Shown here piece by piece: positions 33,599 to 40,857 of a stretch of DNA of 49,833 bases (positions are counted from its first letter, which is position 1; every line of letters begins with the position of its first letter). This stretch comes from Lachnospiraceae bacterium (lineage in GTDB: Bacteria; Bacillota; Clostridia; Lachnospirales; Lachnospiraceae): positions 1 to 49,833 of the forward strand of contig JAILDL010000090.1 of assembly GCA_024689465.1 (NCBI GenBank). The letters are read 5' to 3'. The notes below the pieces were generated by a model. That model was given only the letters and a program-made list of their open reading frames with translations, did not search any database and was not told the origin of the DNA. A program made the translations under genes and the position numbers.

Positions 33599-34921
33599 TC
33601 ATTCAACCACAAGCTGAGCCTGAACTGCATCCAGAGCTGCCTTCAGATCATCATCGGAAGAATCTGCGGTCAGAGTCTTGGAAACCAGGTCACCGCCCAG
33701 GGAACCAGCTGCATTCCAGAAAGCTTCGGGATACTGAAGCTGAGGCTTAGCATAGGTCATCTGTGTAGCTACTGCTACGATAACAGGATCAGCCTGTACT
33801 TCTGCGCTGTTGAAAGCTGCTGTGTTGGAAGGTCCCCAACCAAGCTCCTGATAACGGGCAAGCTGTACTTCTTCAGAAGAAAGGAACAGAGCAGCTGCAT
33901 CACAAACAGCCAGCTTGTTGTCGTCTTCCTGAGGCTTTACACCAAGGAGCTTGTAACCGCCCATGCCGGACAGCTGATAGGTATTTCCGTCGGAACCGGT
34001 AAAGGTAGGCAGTGCTGCACAACCCATGTTGTCGCCGAACAGGTTCTTTGCTGCTTCGGAATCCCAGGTACCGTCAACGATCGCACCAATGTTGGTACCC
34101 TGATCGATGGAAGAACCATTCTGGAATGCGGAAGAAGCAGCCAGTTCAGCCATTTCTCTCATAGCTACCAGGCCTTCATCGGATGCATAGGTTACATCAG
34201 ACTTTGTGAAGTTACCTTCATCATCGGTCTCATAATCCAGCTTGCAGCCGGTTGCATAGAAGAATGCACTGTTGTACCAAGCGGAATCGATCTGGAAATA
34301 GAAGTTCTTTCCTGCTGCTTCGCACTGCTCAACAACACCCTCTAAGGTAGACGGATCTGTTACAACAGACTTGTCATAGTACAGGAAGAATGTGTTATCG
34401 GATGTAATAGGATAAGCATATAAGGTTCCGCCAACAGTGGAAGCTGCGATCGCATTGGGATCGTTCTCAGCCTTCAGTACTTCGGCGTTCTCATCCAGAA
34501 CGGACTCAATGGCACCTGCGGTAACCAGACGAGCTAACTGATCCTGAGCGAATGTGTAAATATCAGCACCTGCCGTTACATCGTTGATCATGTTGTTTGC
34601 TGCATCGCCTTCACCAACGGGCTCTACAGTAAAGGTATAACCTGCAAATTCAGGATGTGCACCTGTAAATGCTGCCAGCTGATCATTGGTAAATGCTACT
34701 GCGTTCTCAGCAACCCAAACCTTGATCTCGCCACTGCCGTAGTCAACATCTTCTGCTGCTGCTTCCTCTGCAGCAGGTTCTGCTGCGGGAGCTGCTTCCT
34801 GCTCAGCTGCAGGAGCTTCAGTGGGAGCTGCCTCTGCGGGAGCTTCCTGTGAACCGCATCCTGCCAGCATAGCTGCTGCAAGGACACCGGTCATTAATAA
34901 AGATACAATCTTCTTCTTCAT
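33599..34921 (-). CDS. malE: Maltodextrin-binding lipoprotein MalE-like
   Basis: A 440-residue extracellular solute-binding protein of cluster 1. Lipoprotein signal peptide with lipobox AMLAGCG (Cys22), an Ala/Glu/Pro-rich linker of about 35 residues, then the two-lobe binding domain starting EIKVWVAENAV. It captures maltodextrins outside the cell for MalFG. GAGGAGG precedes the ATG at 34921. First gene of the operon, divergent from a LacI regulator. Confidence 0.93.
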   Translation of the reverse strand: MKKKIVSLLMTGVLAAAMLAGCGSQEAPAEAAPTEAPAAEQEAAPAAEPAAEEAAAEDVDYGSGEIKVWVAENAVAFTNDQLAAFTGAHPEFAGYTFTVEPVGEGDAANNMINDVTAGADIYTFAQDQLARLVTAGAIESVLDENAEVLKAENDPNAIAASTVGGTLYAYPITSDNTFFLYYDKSVVTDPSTLEGVVEQCEAAGKNFYFQIDSAWYNSAFFYATGCKLDYETDDEGNFTKSDVTYASDEGLVAMREMAELAASSAFQNGSSIDQGTNIGAIVDGTWDSEAAKNLFGDNMGCAALPTFTGSDGNTYQLSGMGGYKLLGVKPQEDDNKLAVCDAAALFLSSEEVQLARYQELGWGPSNTAAFNSAEVQADPVIVAVATQMTYAKPQLQYPEAFWNAAGSLGGDLVSKTLTADSSDDDLKAALDAVQAQLVVE

Positions 34922-35236
34922 TAAAACTATCCTCCTCTTCCGTTGCACCCTGTGTGCAACCGAATGTGCTTACGCACGTTTTTGATTTGTGGAACCTGTC
35001 GGCTACTTTTCGATTCCTTTCGGAATGAGTTTCGCTTTTTTTCGTTCCATCTACGGTTACCTTACTCCACCTCAAGGCAATTTGTCAATACCTTCTGTCT
35101 AAAATCCATCTTCCTTCGTATAAAGTGTACAATTTGACCTATCGCATTTTCGTAAACTTTCGAGAAAATGGTTTCCGGGGATTGTTTTTTTCGAAACTCA
35201 CTTCTATAATCGTTAGGTGAAAAGGAAGGTTATGCT
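34922..35236. promoter_or_regulatory. Divergent malE/LacI control region
   Basis: About 315 bp. For the regulator: TTGTTT (35182-35187), 17 bp, TATAAT (35205-35210). For malE, a minus-strand TTGACA at 35088-35083 with a weak -10 near 35060 is the best candidate. An imperfect palindrome at 35145-35170 (arms CATTTTC and GAAAATG, inner TCG and CGA about TAAACTTT) resembles LacI/MalR-type operators. The stretch at 35005-35050 is rich in TTTCG and GGAATG motifs of unknown meaning. Confidence 0.6.
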
Positions 35237-36325
35237 ATGGCAACCATGAAAGACATAGCAAATCGTCTGGGCGTTTCCCTAAGTACCGTATCCAAGGGCT
35301 TAAACGGCGGGCAGGACATCAGTGATGCACTCCGCCAGACCATTCTGGATACCGCCGTAGAAGTCGGTTACATCAACCGCAAGGCGAAAAAGCAGGACAC
35401 CCGGGCCATTGCTGTATTTATTGAAAACATGGAATATGAAGAGGAAGGACAGTTCGGTTACGATATCGTACTGGGCTTCCAACAGGCTGCTTACCGGGAG
35501 AAGTGGGGCGTCACCGTGATCCCCATGGATCACGCCCTGCAAAAGAAGCATAAGTACGATGCTTATATGCTGCAGGAGAAATATTCAGCCGCTTTCTTCC
35601 TTGGTTTTTCCCTGGACGATCCCTGGATGAGCCAGTTAAACGACACTGCCATTCCTTCTGTTCTGTTAGACAACTTTGTGCCGGTCAATCCCAAGGTCAG
35701 CTCCATCGGAACCGACTCGGAGGAAGGCATTGATATGGCCATTGACCATCTGGTGAAGCTTGGCCATGAGAAGATCGCATTTTTAAACGGATCCGCAGGC
35801 TCCACCATTTCCAACCAGCGTATGCTGGCATACCTTAACAGTATGGCCAGACATCACCTGCCCATTGACGCCAACCTGGCCGTTTACGGATATTTCGTTG
35901 CAGATGCGGCCAAATATCATGTACCCGGCTTTCTGGATCAGGGTGCTACCGCCATTCTTTGCGGCAACGACCTGATCGCATCCGGTGTCATCGAATGCTG
36001 TCAGAATCTTGGCTATTCCGTTCCTGGGGATGTGAGCGTCATCGGATTTGATGATATTCCCCTGGCTGCCCGGTTAAAGCCAGCCCTGACCACCATTGCC
36101 CAAAACCGCAATGAACTGGGACAGTGTGCTTATTACACTCTGCATGCCATGATCCAGCACGTATCCTTAAGTAAGAACCTGCTGCGCCCCAACCTGATCC
36201 TCCGGGACAGCACCGCCATCGCAAAGCCCCGTCTGGCTGTGCGCAGAGCGGAAGAAAAAGATTCCGTAGCCAAGGTAAATCCCGAACTGTATAACCAGTT
36301 TGCCAGACAGCAGCTGCTGAAATAA
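35237..36325 (+). CDS. LacI-family regulator of the maltodextrin genes
   Basis: A 362-residue regulator. The N-terminal LacI helix-turn-helix is MKDIANRLGVSLSTVSKGLNGG, and the hinge runs to about residue 55. A periplasmic-binding-protein-like effector domain follows, with CGNDLIASGVIECCQNLGYSVP and DVSVIGFDDIPLAARL. It is divergent from malEFG, so it most likely represses them until a maltose-type sugar binds. GGAAGG precedes the ATG at 35237; a Met at codon 4 is an alternative. The tail after residue 330 is slightly longer than usual. Confidence 0.92.
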   Translation: MATMKDIANRLGVSLSTVSKGLNGGQDISDALRQTILDTAVEVGYINRKAKKQDTRAIAVFIENMEYEEEGQFGYDIVLGFQQAAYREKWGVTVIPMDHALQKKHKYDAYMLQEKYSAAFFLGFSLDDPWMSQLNDTAIPSVLLDNFVPVNPKVSSIGTDSEEGIDMAIDHLVKLGHEKIAFLNGSAGSTISNQRMLAYLNSMARHHLPIDANLAVYGYFVADAAKYHVPGFLDQGATAILCGNDLIASGVIECCQNLGYSVPGDVSVIGFDDIPLAARLKPALTTIAQNRNELGQCAYYTLHAMIQHVSLSKNLLRPNLILRDSTAIAKPRLAVRRAEEKDSVAKVNPELYNQFARQQLLK

Positions 36326-36340
36326 GATCATAAGAAACGT

Positions 36341-36368
36341 AAAAGGACCACGATCCCGTGGTCCTTTT
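36341..36368. terminator. Bidirectional terminator between LacI gene and lipoprotein gene
   Basis: AAAAGGACCACG (36341-36352) pairs with CGTGGTCCTTTT (36357-36368) over a 4-nt loop. The T-rich arm serves the plus strand, and the A-rich arm gives T's on the minus strand. The flanking genes are convergent. Confidence 0.9.
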
Positions 36369-36376
36369 CTTATTTC

Positions 36377-36907
36377 TCACTCCATATGATCTTTCACATT
36401 CAGGGTTTCGTCTGTCCGTTCCTCTTCCTCGGTGATCCCGGGAACAAATTCCGTCACATAGGTTTCTCCGGAATCCGGATCAATATAATACCGCACCTGG
36501 GCACCGGTGTAGGACCGGTACAGGACGACGATGCGTCCCTCTTCATTGGTGGATACATCAAAGTAGAGCGTATAATCCTCGGATCCTAACATGTCTTCCA
36601 GATCCGGATTGTTTTCCAGGCAATAATTCCGGATGGCACCCAGCGCCTGTTCTTCGGTGATCTGAGCAGATCCCTCTTCCGTCCCGCCAGGTTCTGTCGG
36701 AGCCGGCATTTCCTCTGTGGTCGAAACCTGCTCCTCTGTGGTCTGTTGCGTTTTCTCGATGGCAGCGGCCGATTCTTCCGGGATCGCTTCCGGTATCAGC
36801 GTACCCGAAGGATTCTTCCCACATCCGGTTAAAGTAACAAAGGACATCAAAAGGAGAACCGCGCATACTTTCGCGCGTTTTCTCATACGTCCGTTCCTGT
36901 GATCCAT
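36377..36907 (-). CDS. Small lipoprotein with a PepSY-like C-terminal region
   Basis: A 176-residue putative lipoprotein: positive start (MDHRNGRMRKRAK), hydrophobic core, lipobox TLTGCG with Cys29. A Glu/Thr/Pro-rich linker of about 60 residues follows. The C-terminal ~85 residues form an alpha/beta region (EEQALGAIRNYCLENN, then VRYYIDPDSGETYVTEFVP) that resembles PepSY-type domains. No catalytic motif is visible and the function is unknown. The ATG at 36907 follows AGGGGAG. It is 61 bp downstream of the HD-hydrolase gene and may be cotranscribed. Confidence 0.75.
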   Translation of the reverse strand: MDHRNGRMRKRAKVCAVLLLMSFVTLTGCGKNPSGTLIPEAIPEESAAAIEKTQQTTEEQVSTTEEMPAPTEPGGTEEGSAQITEEQALGAIRNYCLENNPDLEDMLGSEDYTLYFDVSTNEEGRIVVLYRSYTGAQVRYYIDPDSGETYVTEFVPGITEEEERTDETLNVKDHME

Positions 36908-36968
36908 ATTCCTGTCTCCCCTTCTATCACTTTTAATAAGAATCTGAACATCGTTACTGACCATGATC

Positions 36969-37553
36969 TCACAGCTGTGCCTGAATGCTGTCTTCACAGT
37001 CTGCCATAGCATGCAATGTCATTTCCAGAAGCTTATCCAGCTCCCATCCCAGCTGATCGGCTCCTCGCTCGATCACTTCCCGGGAGCAGCCTGCGGCAAA
37101 TCCCTTACTCTTGTACTTTTTCTTCAGGGACTTCAGCTCCATATCCTTCGTGCTCTTGGACGGACGCATCAGGGCTGCTGCCCAGATCAGCCCCGTCAGT
37201 TCATCCGCTGCAAAGAGAACCTTCTCCATCTCATGAACCGGCTCCACATCGATGGTCTGGCCGTTTCCCACCGTGATCCCGTAACCATGGGAGCAAACGC
37301 CGTGAATGATATCCTCACTGACACCGCCTTCCCGCAACAGCTCCGGCGCCTTCAGGCAATGTTCCTCCGGATACAGTTCAAAATCGATGTCATGGAGCAG
37401 TCCTACGATTCCCCAGTAATCCGCTTCCTCGCCGTATCCCAGTTGCCCGGCATACCATTTCATCACCGCTTCCACCGTCAGTGCATGCTGGATATGGAAA
37501 GGGTCCTTATTGTATTTCTTCAGTAATGCAAAAGCCTCATCCCGTGTGATCAT
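36969..37553 (-). CDS. HD-domain hydrolase
   Basis: A 194-residue soluble HD-superfamily metal hydrolase. Candidate ligands: His23 (HIQHAL), His54-Asp55 (LLHDID), His84, His89 and Asp117 (FAADELTG). This set matches five- or six-ligand HD proteins. The substrate, probably a nucleotide or phosphorylated compound, cannot be named. It has no sensor domain. CAGGAG precedes the ATG at 37553; longer in-frame starts lack a ribosome site. It sits downstream of the putP terminator, so it has its own promoter. Confidence 0.85.
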   Translation of the reverse strand: MITRDEAFALLKKYNKDPFHIQHALTVEAVMKWYAGQLGYGEEADYWGIVGLLHDIDFELYPEEHCLKAPELLREGGVSEDIIHGVCSHGYGITVGNGQTIDVEPVHEMEKVLFAADELTGLIWAAALMRPSKSTKDMELKSLKKKYKSKGFAAGCSREVIERGADQLGWELDKLLEMTLHAMADCEDSIQAQL

Positions 37554-37635
37554 GTTGTCTTCTCCTGTATTATGCTGTATCGTCCTGCATTTGTTTCGCA
37601 TACTATTCTATCACGTTACTTTAAAGAAACAACGA

Positions 37636-37661
37636 AAAACCGGGCTGTTGGTCCCGGTTTT
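37636..37661 (-). terminator. Terminator downstream of putP
   Basis: AAAACCGGG (37636-37644) and CCCGGTTTT (37653-37661) form a perfect 9-bp stem with an 8-nt loop, and a T-run follows on the minus strand. Between it and the putP stop lies the perfect palindrome GGGAATCGATTCCC (37679-37692) of unknown role. Confidence 0.85.
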
Positions 37662-37715
37662 CCATACTTTTTATTTATGGGAATCGATTCCCTGAAATGA
37701 AATATAGGGAAAGAA

Positions 37716-39257
37716 TCATCCCTGCTTCATCACTTCTTCGTAAACATCGGTGATCTCCTTCTCGGGAGCCGGTGTGATCAGGCTGACTACTACGTCCGCA
37801 ACAAAGGCCAGGATGAATGCAGGCAGGAGTTCATAGATCGCAAAAGCGCCGCCCAAGGGAGCGATGGCAAACTTCCATACAAACACCATGACACCACCTA
37901 CGATCAGACCTGCCAGAGTACCCTGACGGTTGGAGCGCTTCCAGAACAGTGAGATCAGCATGGTCGGTCCAAAGGTTGCACCGAAGCCTGCCCATGCAAA
38001 GGATACAACACGGAATACAGAGCTGTTGGGGTTCCATGCCAGAACGATGCCGATGATGGCAATGAAGATAACCGTTCCTCTGGCCAGGATCATACCCATG
38101 CGCTGACTTAAGTCGATGCCGAAGAAGTCCTGGGCAATATCCTGGGAAACACTGGAGGATGCTGCCAGAAGCTGGGAGTCTGCAGTGGACATGGTCGCTG
38201 CCAGGATACCAGCCAGGATGATGCCGGCGATCAGGGCCAGTACCACGCCGTGCTCACTCATAAGGGCTGCCAGCTTGATGATAACTGTTTCGGAATCGGA
38301 ACTGGTTTCCAGCATGGGGATCTTGCCGTTTACCGATACGCTGTAGCCGATGACACCGATCAGAATGGCAACGGCCATGGAAACAACTGCCCAGATGCTG
38401 GCGATCCTTCTGGAAATGGTCAGATCCTTCTCTTCCTTAATGGCCATGAAACGCAGCAGGATGTGGGGCATACCGAAATACCCAAGGCCCCATGCAAGGG
38501 TGGAGACAATGGGTAAAAATCCGAAGGAGCCGGCTGCACCGTTTGCATAGTCATAACCCTTAAACACGTTCAGATAGCCGGGAAGGCTGGCTGCATTGGC
38601 TGCCACTTCACCGATACCCCCTGCCTGGCTGATGCCGAAGAATACTACAACGATCAAAGCGATGGTCATAAATACACTCTGGATCAGGTCAGTGGTGGAT
38701 ACGGCCATGAAACCGCCCAGAGTGGTGTAGCTGATGATGATCACCGCGCCAAAAAGCATAGCCAGATGATAATCAATGCCGAATAAGCTGTTAAACAAAG
38801 TACCTACTGCCTTAAAGCCGGAAGCGGTGTAAGGCACAAAGAACACCAGAATGATCAGCGCTGCGATCACAGAGATCAGATGCTTCTTATCTCCATAGCG
38901 GTTGGAGAAATACTCCGGAACCGTAAAGGCGTTTAATCTGGCGGAATATCTCCGCAGACGTCTGGATACCAGCAGGAAGTTCAGATAAGTACCCACAGCT
39001 AAGCCGATGACGGTCCAGCTGACTTCTGCCACACCGGCAATGTATGCCAGTCCGGGAAGACCCATTAACAGGTAGGAACTCATGTCCGATGCTTCCGCAC
39101 TCATGGCCGTTACCAGGGGTCCCAGGCTTCTTCCTCCGATGTAAAAGCTGTTGGCCGTATCTGCTGCGCCCTTGCGGCTGAAGATCACGCCGATCATCAG
39201 CATGGCGAAGAGATAGGCTACGATGGTGACTACAATGATGATTTGTGCCGTTGTCAT
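37716..39257 (-). CDS. putP: Sodium/proline symporter (PutP-like)
   Basis: A 513-residue sodium:solute symporter with about 13 membrane helices. The core FYIGGRSLGPLVTAMSAEASDMSSYLLMGLPG is the PutP signature in helix 2, and later AGILAATMSTADSQLLAASSSVSQD provides sodium-site Ser/Thr residues. It imports proline, or a related amino acid, with Na+. AAGGG lies before the ATG at 39257. Upstream are two possible TATAAT boxes, one of them with a TTGCTG -35 at 16 bp. Confidence 0.92.
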   Translation of the reverse strand: MTTAQIIIVVTIVAYLFAMLMIGVIFSRKGAADTANSFYIGGRSLGPLVTAMSAEASDMSSYLLMGLPGLAYIAGVAEVSWTVIGLAVGTYLNFLLVSRRLRRYSARLNAFTVPEYFSNRYGDKKHLISVIAALIILVFFVPYTASGFKAVGTLFNSLFGIDYHLAMLFGAVIIISYTTLGGFMAVSTTDLIQSVFMTIALIVVVFFGISQAGGIGEVAANAASLPGYLNVFKGYDYANGAAGSFGFLPIVSTLAWGLGYFGMPHILLRFMAIKEEKDLTISRRIASIWAVVSMAVAILIGVIGYSVSVNGKIPMLETSSDSETVIIKLAALMSEHGVVLALIAGIILAGILAATMSTADSQLLAASSSVSQDIAQDFFGIDLSQRMGMILARGTVIFIAIIGIVLAWNPNSSVFRVVSFAWAGFGATFGPTMLISLFWKRSNRQGTLAGLIVGGVMVFVWKFAIAPLGGAFAIYELLPAFILAFVADVVVSLITPAPEKEITDVYEEVMKQG

Positions 39258-39350
39258 TTTCGTTTTCCCTTCTTCGAATTTGAATAATTATACCTGTATA
39301 CATGAATAATCATGTTCGATTATAAATTCTATCATGCTGTCAGCAATAAT

Positions 39351-39382
39351 AAAAGCCCAATTTCATCTGAAATCAGGCTTTT
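39351..39382 (-). terminator. Terminator of the GGDEF operon
   Basis: AAAAGCC (39351-39357) pairs with GGCTTTT (39376-39382), with an inner ATTTCA/TGAAAT helix. It lies 45 bp past the stop of the GGDEF gene. The minus-strand T's follow the stem. Confidence 0.75.
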
Positions 39383-39426
39383 GTACATTTTGTATTTTTA
39401 TGTATTGATTTTCCTTCTTCTAGGCC

Positions 39427-40857
39427 CTAACGCATTCTCCGGTCATGGGCTTCGTAGAAGGCCCGCTTGTCAATGAACATCCGGGCTTCGGCGCTGCGCA
39501 CCAGTTCCTTCATCTTTTCGCCGGCATCCGCCACGGCGATACCAACGGAAATATGATAGTCATGCTTTTCCAGGGTTTCCTTGATCTCCTTAAACTCCCG
39601 GATCAGTTCCGTCTTATCCCGCCCCAAGCAGAAAATGATAAACTCATCTCCTCCGGTCCGGTAAACCTGATCAGACCCGAAGGTTCCCCGGAGCTGATCG
39701 GACACATATTGGAGCATCCGGTCTCCGGCTACATGGCCCTTATCGTTGTTCAGCTCATGAAGGCCGTTGATATCCACGTAGATACAGCAGGTTCCCGTAG
39801 GGGCCGTATCGGTCTGCTTGATCATAAATTCGTAACTGTTCCGGTTCAGTGCTCCGGTAAGGGCATCGGTACCGGCCAGTTTCTCCGACTCGGCAATGGA
39901 TTTGCGGGTGGAGGAAAGGATCCAGAGGAAATAGATCATAAACAGTACGCCCAGCGTGATCAGGTAATAGGAAAGATACCGCTCCGTCGTCAGCGCATTG
40001 GCAAAAACCTGTGCTCCCGGTACGCAGAGCACCACCGTCCAGGAGGCGATCTCCATAGGCTCATAACACAGGTAGTAATATCCACCGGTTTCTTCGTTTT
40101 TAAAGGTTCCGTAGCCACCGGTTCCCTCGATCATCTCTTCTTTGACCTTGTTCAGGGTCACCCCTTTTTGAGAAGGGGTATAATGCAGATCCGCAAACAG
40201 ACTGCCCTCTTTTCCGTCACTGCTGATGATGATCCGGCCGTTTCTCCGGTCAACGATCTCAATGTGTCCGGAGCCTTCATAGAAGTCCGAGATCCAGGCA
40301 CCGATAATGTTGGCCGGCTTTGCTTCTCCGTAGATCAGCGCAATGGTCTCGTTGTTTTTCCGAATGGGCACATAACAACGTACCACATTATTCCCGGGGT
40401 TTTCCAGATCCTTCTGGTCCCCGCAAAAATGTTCTCCCTTTCCGGCTTCCAGGGCAAAGTCTATACAATCGGATACCTCTTTGTCCTCAAAGTCCACCGT
40501 GGACAGCAGACTGTTGGGCAAAAGCAGACCGATGTGGGATATGGAGGAGTTACTCTCGTATACCGCCATATACCTTCTGGACTCTCTGGAGCTGATCTGC
40601 TCCTGCTCTGCGATGATCCCAGCCAGCATGCGGAGCATCATCCGCTCGTTGCGCATATTGTATTCCAGCTCCGTTATGACGCTTTTGGTGGTGCTGGTCA
40701 GTCTCTCATAACAATCCCTTTGTACATAACGGACCGTGGCATACAAAAAGAGGATGGATACGATCACCGTTGCCATGAACAGGATCCCTGTGGCTATGAT
40801 ACTGTTCCGCTGATAGCGGAACGATTGGTTGGAAGCATTTCTCAGATGCGTTTTCAT
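39427..40857 (-). CDS. Membrane diguanylate cyclase (extracellular sensor plus GGDEF)
   Basis: A 476-residue protein that should make cyclic-di-GMP from two GTP. Membrane helix 19-41, an extracellular Cache-like sensor to about 290 (VVRCYVPIRKNNETIALIYGEAK, then SWTVVLCVPGAQVF), a second helix 296-316, then a GGDEF domain. Active-site motif GGDEF is intact at 402-406, with DALTGALNRN at 331-340 and VDINGLHELNN. I see no RxxD inhibitory site upstream of it, so product inhibition may be weak. Its ATG overlaps the stop of the EAL-PAS-GGDEF gene as ATGA, so synthesis of the two is coupled. Confidence 0.93.
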   Translation of the reverse strand: MKTHLRNASNQSFRYQRNSIIATGILFMATVIVSILFLYATVRYVQRDCYERLTSTTKSVITELEYNMRNERMMLRMLAGIIAEQEQISSRESRRYMAVYESNSSISHIGLLLPNSLLSTVDFEDKEVSDCIDFALEAGKGEHFCGDQKDLENPGNNVVRCYVPIRKNNETIALIYGEAKPANIIGAWISDFYEGSGHIEIVDRRNGRIIISSDGKEGSLFADLHYTPSQKGVTLNKVKEEMIEGTGGYGTFKNEETGGYYYLCYEPMEIASWTVVLCVPGAQVFANALTTERYLSYYLITLGVLFMIYFLWILSSTRKSIAESEKLAGTDALTGALNRNSYEFMIKQTDTAPTGTCCIYVDINGLHELNNDKGHVAGDRMLQYVSDQLRGTFGSDQVYRTGGDEFIIFCLGRDKTELIREFKEIKETLEKHDYHISVGIAVADAGEKMKELVRSAEARMFIDKRAFYEAHDRRMR

